A stretch of 19,892 nt of DNA, taken from assembly GCA_014885115.2 (NCBI GenBank), contig WKLE02004269.1:1-19892 (forward strand), given 5' to 3'. Below are positions 9,771 to 18,070 of this stretch, piece after piece. The notes under the pieces were generated by a model. It was not told the DNA's origin. It saw only the letters and a program-made list of their open reading frames with translations, and did no database searches. The DNA comes from Asterionellopsis glacialis (Eukaryota; Bacillariophyta; Plagiogrammaphyceae; Rhaphoneidales; Asterionellopsidaceae). A program made the translations under genes and the position numbers. Each line of letters starts with the position of its first letter. The stretch's first letter is position 1.

Positions 9771-9940
9771 TGAGAAGGGGTCTCACTATATTCAATTATC
9801 CCATAGTGTATTTTCTTGGTGACTTAGCACTATATCTGTATTCAGCTGTATCTTATATATTGTCTTACACATGATCAGGGTCTTGGGTTCTTAGGGCAGA
9901 GATAATTGAAAGTATCACAGCACAGTGAGACCCCTTCTCA
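9771..9940. mobile_element. MITE-like terminal-inverted-repeat element
   Basis: The 17-bp sequence TGAGAAGGGGTCTCACT at 9771-9787 is matched by its exact reverse complement at 9924-9940. A second perfect 10-bp pair lies inside: TTCAATTATC at 9791-9800 and GATAATTGAA at 9901-9910. The 170-bp span has no coding capacity of its own. This is the form of a miniature inverted-repeat transposable element or a foldback element. No clear target-site duplication was seen, so the ends are approximate. A structured regulatory RNA is a less likely alternative. Confidence 0.6.
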
Positions 9941-9990
9941 GAGTTATATTTTTCACACATCATGATGAGTTGTTTATGCTTGTGGGTGAA

Positions 9991-10135
9991 GAGCTACTTC
10001 TAAGCTCAATTCCCAGTATCTATCTATGCAGAGCTTGCATGTAGAATATTTTACTTCCAAGCTCAAAAACAAGCTACTTCTGAGCTCCTGTGGTATTCTA
10101 CACTAATCATGTACAAATGAGAAGTTACTTCTACG
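9991..10135 (+). repeat. Degenerate dispersed repeats of AGCTACTTCTRAGCTC type
   Basis: Four related words occur within 145 bp: AGCTACTTCTAAGCTC (9992-10007), TTACTTCCAAGCTC (10051-10064), AGCTACTTCTGAGCTC (10072-10087) and AGTTACTTCTACGCAC (10123-10138, approximate). The spacing is irregular. Their role is unknown; they sit just beyond the inverted-repeat element. Confidence 0.55.
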
Positions 10136-10185
10136 CACAAGGTCCAGAAAAGTGAAAAGAATTGATCTGAATAAGCTCCTGCACC

Positions 10186-10219
10186 CAGTACAGTACAGTA
10201 CAGTGCAGTACAGTGCAAT
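10186..10219 (+). repeat. CAGTA pentanucleotide tract
   Basis: A short tandem array of CAGTA, with CAGTG variants, runs through about six units. It is non-coding and probably a slipped-strand microsatellite. Confidence 0.8.
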
Positions 10220-10364
10220 AGATGGAATAGCAGCAAGAGAAGCAAGAGGGGAAAGAGAACACATCAAAACAATAAAGCATTACAAAAAACAAACAATCAT
10301 GCCAAGTGGATGACTTCCTAATGCTTCAACTCATGGCAGAAGAGATGATAAAAGGAATTTTTAT

Positions 10365-10890
10365 TAACTTTTAAAGTAAAATATTGAGGTACTTACCACT
10401 TTCCAACTTTCTTATGAACTCAATTCCCTTGTTCTGTGACTTATTTGGTTTATGTTGGAAGTAATTTAATACTTTGGGACTTTTTGTCACACATGTATTT
10501 TGTTCCCAGGGACCATTCTTACAATGGACGTTTCTGTATGAAAATTCATACCTAGAAATACAGACATACCATTTGTTTACATAAATTAATTGTTTATTTT
10601 GAGCTGGTTACTGCTTTCAAAGTTACAAATACAATTCCATAGTTTCATTCATAGTGTATTTGATTGTTGTTTTGCTAGTAGTTTTATGCTTTTCAACCCA
10701 AGATCCATTTTACCATATATATTTTATATAGAAAAACAGAGATAGCATTTACATCATCATTTTTATCTGGTTACTACTTTTGAACTTCTGAAGGCTAGGA
10801 TGCAATTCCCTAGTTTTGTTTGTCTTGTATTTGATTCTTGTTTCTGTTTGATTTTGGTAGTACTTTTTATACTTTAGGACTTTTTTGTTT
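10365..10890. repeat. Three degenerate copies of a ~150-170 bp unit
   Basis: Three stretches share an ordered set of words: GGTTACTRCTTT, then AATTCCNTAGTTT, then TGTATTTGATT-TTGTTT, then TAGTA-TTTTATRCTTT. The best pair is about 10545-10700 and 10722-10890, with the first word at about 10605 and 10768. A weaker first copy lies at about 10365-10490 and shares ATACTTTGGGACTTTTT with the third. The divergence suggests an old tandem duplication or remnants of a non-autonomous element. Confidence 0.5.
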
Positions 10891-11312
10891 CAAACTCTGC
10901 TTGCATTCAAACAAATGAATTTATACTTGCATTCACAGTGGATTGTTGACTTTACAACAATGGTATTTTTCTTGTTTTTTGGACTCGGAAAAAAAAAAAA
11001 AAAAACCTCGCGTCCCACAAATTTACCCACATCATCCTTTGCCTTTTTTCTCTGATATAATATGATAAATATAGAGTTACACGGTAAATAGAACAAACCT
11101 ACAGAACTGCCCTTGGAAATTATTACAACAAGAACTGACCTTCTCTTTTTGGTGTAAAAAGAATAGAAGTAGTCTGGCCACCTCTCTCCCAGAGAATGAC
11201 GGCGTGCATGTCGCAGTACCGATAGCTCTTTCTGATCTCACCCCGGACATTTTGGTACTTTTAGTCACGTTATCTCTTGGGAATAAAGTTTACGAAACAA
11301 AAGGAAGGTTTG

Positions 11313-11330
11313 AAAAAAAAAAAAAAAAAA
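11313..11330 (+). repeat. A18 tract preceded by AATAAA
   Basis: Eighteen consecutive A residues follow an AATAAA at 11282-11287 by 25 bp, the arrangement of a polyadenylated RNA end. Another tract of 17 A lies at 10989-11005. Either could be the tail of a retroposed sequence or a simple homopolymer. Confidence 0.5.
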
Positions 11331-11617
11331 CTCAAACGTATGGTCTTTTACTTTGTGGCAATCATGATTGTAGTATTGTCAGAAGTTTGGCCCACTTTTA
11401 AAGGCTCACACATAATTAATAATACGGTTATGATATTATGTTTGAATGAAAATTTCATACAGTATGCATGTATGGTGTGCAGCAGCTAGTTTTTAAAATG
11501 TAGTATATAAATAATAAATGTTGTGAAGTTTAAAATCATTACTTTTCGTATTGGTGTGACTGCATCTCTACTAATTTACTTAAAATATTATATGCATTCA
11601 GAATAAGAGGGTTATAT

Positions 11618-12952
11618 TTATTGTAATTGTTTGGCTTTTTGGTGAAGGGAATGCACATAATTCTGATTGGCTTGGACAACAGAGTCACTAATTTGTTCAC
11701 TCGTATAAACTTCACCATTCCATGTTTGACTCTGTTGGGGTGAACCACCAACCATACCATTACTTTTCTTTTGTCTTTGATTATCAATACGAGATTGAGC
11801 TTCTTCATCTTCGGTCACATCAATGTTGAAAAACTTGAGTACGTTGTGAATTCCGTCCTTGGTTAACAACTCATCATCGTAATTGACGAGACGTCCCATT
11901 TGTTGTTGTTCTTGTTGCGATGCAGTCCTTTCGTATTCATCGACAACCTTTTGAAAGTAGGTACCCAAAAGTGCCGAACACACTTCTTCATCCTTGAGTT
12001 CCTCGAGGGAAGTTTCTTCACCCACAAACTCTTCTAAACCCTTGAGAGGATTACGACGATTCTTTAAGCACATGCGTTTATCGTATGTATCCATGACTTT
12101 TTGAAGGATAACCTCAGGATTACGATAGATAAACATCCATGGTACTTGGGGAAATGCCTCTCGCAACAAATCTAAATGGACAGTTGCTTGAGGATCCAGG
12201 GTCAAGTACATTTTGGTTTCTTGTGCGTCGGTGGTACGTCCCAATAGGTACACGGCATCCTTCAAGATTTGAATTTGTTTCGTGCGATCGCAGGACGCAT
12301 TCTTGTTAGCACCACAGGCGTTCAACACTTGAGTAATGACATTGGAATGTGACACAACACGTGTAGTTTCAGGTGATGCTGCCATGATGGCATTGCTGAC
12401 AAGAGATGCACCACTTCTAGGTGCGTGCAAAATGAAACCCTCGACCGCCATGGAATGTGTTTGGCTGTTGTCATCTGAATCATATGCACGAGCTTCATTG
12501 GCAGCCTTTTCCAAGGACACACTAAAGCCATGGTCGGTACAATGCACGGATTGACCAATCAAATCAACATAAAAGGGTGAAGAGGAGGGATCTTCCTTTT
12601 GACTATCAAACTTGAAATTGCAATAATCAGCACGGGCATCTTCTAATGTGAAGGGTGGAACAAATACGCTGCTCAAACTGAATTCACCTTCCAAGACCAG
12701 CTGAAAAGGATCAGGATGACTGGCATATGGGTTTGGTCCTAGTTGCTGTTCAATCAAACCTGGACCTTCATGGACCTTGTCCGATTCTTCTTGTAAATAT
12801 CGAAGAGATGCAGCAGTGATTTCCATATCATCTCGTTCTAACCGACGCTGTCCACGTCGTACGCTTGATGAGGCATCACCATTGACAACAAGAGTAGACG
12901 ACGATAGGGAAAGAACAGCGACAACCACAAGTGCTTTAGTAGAGAATTTCAT
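11618..12952 (-). CDS. Sulfotransferase-like P-loop protein with signal peptide
   Basis: Single-exon, 444-residue protein; ATG complement at 12950-12952. Residues 1-25 are a clear signal peptide (MKFSTKALVVVAVLSLSSST, then NG). The core resembles the sulfotransferase superfamily: 'FILHAPRSGASLVSNAI' (173-189) corresponds to the 5'-phosphosulfate-binding loop (pattern 'PRSGSTLVSN'), followed by a serine-containing strand ('VVSHSNVI') and later 'PWMFIYRNPEVILQ' (271-284), which matches the 'hiyRnP' block. The strict Thr/Ser after the second loop glycine is Ala182 here. The N-terminal ~150 residues and the Glu/Gln-rich C-terminal tail are less conserved. The likely role is sulfation of secreted carbohydrate or protein in the Golgi. 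This is inference, because catalytic residues cannot be assigned firmly. Confidence 0.75.
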   Translation of the reverse strand: MKFSTKALVVVAVLSLSSSTLVVNGDASSSVRRGQRRLERDDMEITAASLRYLQEESDKVHEGPGLIEQQLGPNPYASHPDPFQLVLEGEFSLSSVFVPPFTLEDARADYCNFKFDSQKEDPSSSPFYVDLIGQSVHCTDHGFSVSLEKAANEARAYDSDDNSQTHSMAVEGFILHAPRSGASLVSNAIMAASPETTRVVSHSNVITQVLNACGANKNASCDRTKQIQILKDAVYLLGRTTDAQETKMYLTLDPQATVHLDLLREAFPQVPWMFIYRNPEVILQKVMDTYDKRMCLKNRRNPLKGLEEFVGEETSLEELKDEEVCSALLGTYFQKVVDEYERTASQQEQQQMGRLVNYDDELLTKDGIHNVLKFFNIDVTEDEEAQSRIDNQRQKKSNGMVGGSPQQSQTWNGEVYTSEQISDSVVQANQNYVHSLHQKAKQLQ

Positions 12953-13389
12953 CTTTTTATCTTTCTTCTTTCCGTGTCGGGCAAAATGGAAAATGGAGTC
13001 TATTGAGGAATCACTGGGACACGATTTCAGATTTGAAAGGTCGCTGTTCTGCGTGTAGCTTCAATTCCCTCTTTGAATTGTGCCAGAAGCAAGAGTACGA
13101 GTACAGTAAATAAGGAAGGGGATGCCTATGTTGCCTGATACTGATCTCTTTATCTACCTCTCTCCCTTTCTTTTGCTTTAGCAGTATGGTAGAATACAAG
13201 ATTTATTGAAGTTCAGTACAGGTAAATACAGGTACAGATATAGTACGTGTATTTTCGTAGATTTGATTTTGTCCATAATTGACAGGTAGGACCTACAGTA
13301 TAGTTAATGTCCGATAGGACTACAATGCCTCAAGACTCAACTTTCATCTATTATGCCTTCTTCTTCCGAAATTACCCTCAATTACTTCG

Positions 13390-14027
13390 TTAATGAATTA
13401 GCCTAAATGCCCCGAAACCTTTGGAATTCCGTAAATTTTTTAGTATTCAAAAATCTGATTCGTATCCTACATATAAACCTTCAAGACCCATTTTACAAGG
13501 TAATATTCTGACCATCAGCCCCCTCCAACAATTATAAGTTCAATTCCACTTAACGAAGTCATAGTCCAAAAGATTTCCATGATAACTTTTGGACATTTCA
13601 CGATTAAATATATGATACGTCACGTGAATAAATTTTGGCGAACGCAGTAGAATTTTTATCTATGGCACTGTCTGTAATATTTATAAATAAGCCCTTTTCA
13701 TGCCACTTCTCCAACACTTCTTCCGCTGATACTGGAAGGTCTCTATCTACTCTCTATCACCAATATAATGTAGTAGGACTTTCACTTCTTGTGAGTTCAC
13801 AAATGAATACTACTCACTGAAAACCGTTTTTTGAAACAGCATCACGAGGCAATAGACAGAAACGGTATTATTTCTATGTAATGTACGCCGAACTCCTGCT
13901 CTTCTAGTTTTTATACGAGTCGTACCTCTTGTGGAAACCACAGAAAAGATAATTCTCCGACATTTTCGTCTATTTGAAAAACTGTTTCATCCTTTGTTAC
14001 CAGAAGCTGACGTAACCTGGCAATGAA
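13390..14027 (-). pseudogene. Decayed protein-coding gene, family unknown
   Basis: Minus-strand translation gives consecutive protein-like blocks in alternating frames, separated by stops and frame changes. A 38-codon block (13914-14027) includes 'TKDETVFQIDENVGELSFLW'. A 49-codon block (13607-13753) includes 'DLPVSAEEVLEKWHEKGLF'. A block in another frame (13543-13620) includes 'SYHGNLLDYDFVKWN'. The same frame continues after a stop with 'MGLEGLYVGYESDF' (13450-13539) and beyond. All lie in the same order and strand, which suggests one inactivated gene. No start codon, intron consensus or family was recognised. Chance open frames remain possible. Confidence 0.4.
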
Positions 14028-14312
14028 TCATCGAGTCATTCAATTGGTTGTGTACATACTTGTAAAAGATTTATAAAGTAATCTACTGTATAATTACACC
14101 GTCCAAAATATAAAAATAGGAACTCTTACGGAACGCATTCTGTGATTTACTTATTGTTCCAAAACTTCAACTATGACTATGACTTTCGTATCAATTCATG
14201 ACCTTCCGGATCCGTGATCATATGCGCCTGAACAACAACTGCGGTCTCTCTCGTACCTGTATGCATCGTCCAGGCCAATAATTATCGTTTCCCCGTTGAT
14301 TGGGACGTACAA

Positions 14313-14330
14313 GGTACCTGGTACCTGGTA
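14313..14330. repeat. Tandem GGTACCT block upstream of the secreted gene
   Basis: GGTACCT occurs twice head to tail, followed by GGTA, giving overlapping KpnI-like palindromes about 225 bp before the start codon at 14553. It could be a factor-binding site, but that is speculative. Confidence 0.4.
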
Positions 14331-14552
14331 GAGTTTTTCAAAGGCGAATTTCAATTCCAAACTATCTCATTGTTCCCTCTCCCTCGTCTCACTTCATTTC
14401 AGGTTGACACTTTCGCAAGGAGAAAACGCAATTTCCACATTCGCACTTTCTCTCTCTCTCTATTGAAGCAGTCAGAGAACCAGAACTGCCATACAAGACT
14501 ACAGAGTCGAGATTGAATCCAAGCAACGAGACTTCCAAAGAGCGAACGAACG

Positions 14553-17500
14553 ATGCGTCTTTCTTGGTCAAGTTTCCTCATCTCCACTGCATTGAGCAGC
14601 AGTTTCCTCATTCGTAACTCCAAGGGAGACAAACTGGATGAAGCTATAGCCGATGCCATGTGGCAGAATACAGAATCCTGTGCTGGTGCAGGCACCGGTA
14701 GTACGGTCTATAATGATAAGTATGTTGCCAGTGGCGTATCAAACTGGCATAGTTATAACAGCCTTTATCAAGATGACGTATTTGATTTGGACATTTCTCA
14801 CTACGACACGAACGTCAATCGCACATGGACCATGAGGATTGGAAAAGGTGGACAAATTACGAGTTTCATCGGTGAATTTGGTGAAGCCATTTCGAACCAA
14901 GCAGTCAAAAAAGCCCCCTGGAATGATTTAGTCACCCAAATCGTTTCCGTCAATACTGGATATAATTATAACCCAACCTATGGTACCGTTCCATACTTTA
15001 TTCATGGTTCTGGACCGTATCAAAAAGATACAGGGTATTTAGATTTGGGAAGTGCAACCTCCACCGATGAGCCATTTTATAACCCCAAGTTGGCTAGACA
15101 TTGCTCTGGTAATACATGCAGTTATGTCAATTGGGGACAACAAGCTCATGTTCCCACTCCCTTTAGGAGTGATGTTATTTACTATCAAAAATACAAAGAT
15201 TGCGGAAATGGTGTCATTGAGTACGATCAAATCATTCATCATTATGGATCCGATAGTGGAGATGTTTTGTCCTACATGAATACACCCTGGACAGGTATTC
15301 GGTCTTCCACGTTCAAGGATATGGCAGTTGCCAATACAGCTGGTAATTTAGAATTAAAAACTGATACGATCAATGACTGGGGTAATCAAGGATTGCGTAA
15401 TTTAGACACAACTGGCGGATTTACTACCTTCACACAAGATTATCCCAAACAAGAAGGTAAGTTTCAAAGAAAAGTCGTGTGATGGCAATTCACGACTCGT
15501 GCTTGGATACATCCCACCAGCTAACGTTATGAACAACACAAGCATGCGTCTCACCTCCTCAACTTTTTCTTTCTATCCTGTACTCTAGCTCTATTCAATC
15601 CTTTTTGTTTTGATCCTACCATAGTAGCAACGACAGCCAAGGTTCCTTGTAGTGCAGCTGGTGCACAAAATTTAACATTGGTAGCCCAAGCAAGTAACTC
15701 AGCACAGTGGATTTCGGGTCATACTACCACACAGGGCGTTGATGTGTTCAAATTGAAAGTCTTCAATACAGTTTCCCCAATTAAAGAAGGTTGTGGTGGT
15801 ACTCTCCTTGATGATTGTGATTTTCCACATGGATTTGTGTTGGAAAATCAACGCAATAACTTTCGTTTTACTGTAACACGTGTAATTCATTGGGCATGGA
15901 ACGGTCAGTGGCTGTTCTTTAGTTCCCCTGATACGTTCGCTAGGATAATCAATGAAAATGTTATACAAGGTGATGTCTTAAAAATTTATTCCACAAAAGG
16001 TAAACCGTTGGAGGACAATTTAGCCATGACTATTGTACATGGTAAAAATCCTGAATATACTTCGAATCGTGGAATTTATAGTGCCAAATCCCGTATGAGG
16101 TACGGATATGCTACTAATATGGCAAGAGATGGAACAGTTTGGGTGAGTATATATTATTTCGGATGCCTTTGTTGATCATTATTCATTAATCGCCTTGATA
16201 TTACTAACCATGTCCACTCTTACAACATCTACGGTTCTACATATACAATACAGACTACAAACTTTATGGGTAACATCAATAAAGAACAAACCTATTTTAA
16301 TCGCAAATACTTTATGGTGGGCAACTACAACGATGTTGAAGCTACGGCAGCAGAATATGTGGACAAGACTATCGAAGATGTTGATAATATGGCTGATTTG
16401 CATCAAGGTGAAACAATTACACTTCACTACACAAGTAGCACATTCAGCGCTACCATTGGTACTACAACTTCATGCTCATCCGCAGGTGTACAACAAGCAT
16501 GTACAGGATCCACAACACCCAAGGCAGGATCTAAGCCATTGTACTATATTGTTTTAGATGATTCGACAGATACCTCCCGGGTGACCCACGATCCATATGT
16601 CTTTGATGAGTCAACTGATGGAAAGAAACGTCCTTACTATATTGCTTCGGACTTTACCATCCGTCCCATCTACAAATTATTAGGATATTTCCCAGCTAAT
16701 GGATGTAGTGTTTTATCTACACAAACGTACATGCCTGAACTATGTCCTGATGGAACATGTTCGAAAAATGTGGGTGACTCTGGATGGTCATATGGAAATA
16801 CTGTAACCTTATTTCCACCTAACGCTGAAGGAATTCCGTTGACATGGGAAGAATGTGCAAAAGAGTGTGCAACCCACGCGGAATGCGAATTTTGGACTTT
16901 GCAGTTGACTAATAACAAAAATTGTATATTGAAGCAAAACAAAGGTCAATATAATTACAAGGGTAATCATATACAAGGTGATAAAGGTAAGTTATTTTTT
17001 TAAGAAATGGATTGTGGAAGTATGATGAAACAGCAATACAGATGCTGTGCACGGTGTGTCATGTTTCTTTGCACTAAGAATGATCATTTGTTTTGCCAAC
17101 TTTTTTTAAAAAAATATTGCAGATCCTGATTGCATTGCAACACCAAGCCCGACACCTAGTCCAACACCAGGCCCGACGCCGAGTCCAACATCAAGTCCAA
17201 CGCCTAGTCCAACATCAAGTCCAACACCCAGTCCAACGCCTAGTCCAACATCAAGTCCAACACCCAGTCCAACGCCTAGTCCAACACCCAGTCCAACGCC
17301 TAGTCCAACACCTAGTCCAACACCCAGTCCAACGCCTAGTCCAACACCCAGTCCAACGCCTAGTCCAACACCTAGTCCAACACCCAGTCCAACACCAGTT
17401 CCAACACCTATCCCCGCCCCATCGTGTGCTGACTATTCTGATAGAACAGCATGTAACGCTGTTACTGGTTGCTTTTACCACAAAGGGAGTTGCAAGGTAG

Positions 17501-17640
17501 AAGAAGAAGGTAGTGGCGGCGGTGGTGGCGGTGGTGGTGATGTCCTTTGTGGTGGATTAAGTGCTACTTGTAAGCGTGGCCAGGATTGCTGTAGTGGAAT
17601 TTGCGGAAAAGATAAGAAATGTGGTGACGACACCTTTTAA
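14553..17640 (+). CDS. Modular secreted protein: unknown domain, PAN-like module, Pro-Thr/Ser linker, Cys modules (four exons)
   Basis: Exons 14553-15456, 15589-16142, 16254-16986 and 17123-17640 join in frame to 902 residues. The start is the first ATG; residues 1-20 ([20 protein letters not shown]) act as a signal peptide. Residues ~25-615 form a large Gly/Asn/Thr/Trp-rich domain, probably beta-sandwich, that I do not recognise. Residues 637-730 form a PAN/apple-like module, with '[20 protein letters not shown]' and Cys 687, 691, 697 and 710. Residues 738-831 are a Pro-Thr/Ser linker, probably O-glycosylated. Cys832-Cys854 form a small module (C-x8-C-x5-C-x6-C). A poly-Gly hinge leads to the tail with Cys 873, 880, 886, 887, 891 and 897, spaced C-x6-C-x5-CC-x3-C-x5-C as in inhibitor-cystine-knot folds. 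An extracellular, carbohydrate- or wall-binding role is inferred. Confidence 0.87.
15457..15588 (+). other. Intron 1 of the modular secreted gene
   Basis: Donor GTAAGT at 15457; acceptor CTCTAG ending at 15588 after a pyrimidine-rich tract; 132 bp. The join places one base of exon 1 with two of exon 2 (GCT). A second acceptor, CCATAG ending at 15624, keeps the same frame and would remove 12 residues ('[11 protein letters not shown]' region), so either site could be used. Confidence 0.85.
16143..16253 (+). other. Intron 2 of the modular secreted gene
   Basis: Donor GTGAGT at 16143 and acceptor ATACAG ending at 16253 give a 111-bp intron in phase 0. Splicing joins 'DGTVW' to 'TTNFMGN' and removes in-frame stops. 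Confidence 0.9.
16987..17122 (+). other. Intron 3 of the modular secreted gene, conserved in the downstream copy
   Basis: Donor GTAAGT at 16987 and acceptor TTGCAG ending at 17122; 136 bp, phase 1. The last ~110 bp are nearly identical to the intron of the partial copy (18420-18561). It can form a perfect 6-bp stem (17030-17035 with 17043-17048) and a 5-bp stem (17047-17051 with 17070-17074), and contains the palindrome AATGATCATT (17079-17088). Confidence 0.92.
17139..17412 (+). repeat. 12/24-bp coding minisatellite (Pro-Thr/Ser linker)
   Basis: Tandem copies of AGTCCAACACCT-type 12-mers, often paired as 24-bp units, encode repeated Ser-Pro-Thr-Pro. The units are close to identical from about 17180 to 17400, suggesting recent expansion by slippage or unequal exchange. 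All units keep the reading frame because the period is a multiple of three. Confidence 0.95.
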
Positions 17641-18070
17641 AGACAGCAAGAACAAACAAATTGGGGAACACTTTTTGCTATCTTGTAGCGATCAGTAACG
17701 GATGGAAAGAGGTAAGAGGACAGATTGTATAGGGTTGGTAGAGAAACGACCACACTTTTGATTTGGATTCAAGTATATTATGATTCATGCAGCAGAATAA
17801 CTGTGGTTACATGAGCCTGTCCATTTATACGATCACGATTAGTTGACATATTTTACCCAGTATTTAGTGTCTGACTGCATTACATCATTTCATATCCTCG
17901 ATGGATAGAATTCATGAAAAAAAAACTTTTGTACGTCTTTTCATCAATGGTAGAGCTGAAAATGGGGCATTAGTAAAATCTACGCGATTTCCACGTTTTT
18001 TCGTTCCACATGTTTGGGTTTGATGTACAACCCCCCCCCAAAAAATCCTGCAAGACCTTCCAGAGAATTT
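17641..18070. other. Spacer between the secreted gene and its partial copy
   Basis: No gene is seen. It holds the 3' UTR of the upstream gene, an A9 run near 17918 and a C9 run at 18031-18039 followed by A6. The boundary of homology with the copy falls at about 18070-18086. Confidence 0.6.

Larger units (their letters stand above)
9197..11617. other. Repeat-rich gene-poor region
   Basis: This 2.4-kb stretch has no convincing protein gene. It contains the promoter side of the 8111-9196 gene, a GC-richer patch at 9421-9490, a terminal-inverted-repeat element (9771-9940), degenerate 16-bp repeats (9991-10135), a CAGTA tract (10186-10219), three degenerate copies of a 150-170 bp unit (10365-10890) and two long A-tracts (10989-11005, 11313-11330). 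ATG-less open frames exist at 9521-9823 (minus) and 11075-11398 (plus). Confidence 0.7.
12953..14552. other. 1.6-kb divergent intergenic region
   Basis: It separates the divergently transcribed sulfotransferase-like gene and the modular secreted gene and must hold both promoters. Visible items are a copy of the 13-bp word AGGTAGGACCTAC (13284-13296), coding-like minus-strand fragments at about 13390-14027 (listed separately), a tandem GGTACCT block (14313-14330) and a CT microsatellite just upstream of the start at 14553. No complete gene was found. Confidence 0.6.

Noticed and set aside
13635..13820. 61-codon plus-strand frame
   Set aside because: The opposite strand has the more protein-like reading; this frame has no domain or good start context.
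14389..14695. Minus-strand frames over the start of the modular secreted gene
   Set aside because: Antisense shadow over the 5' UTR and signal-peptide region without support.
17021..17122. Box C/D snoRNA in intron 3
   Set aside because: An ATGATGA box-C-like word is present at about 17022-17028, but no CTGA box D lies near the 3' end, and the word is not conserved in the duplicated intron.
17093..17500. Overlapping frames through the Pro-Thr repeat on both strands (Gln-Val-His-rich and Trp-Cys-Thr-rich)
   Set aside because: A repeat with a period divisible by three stays open in all frames; only the frame joined to exon 3 by the splice site is supported.
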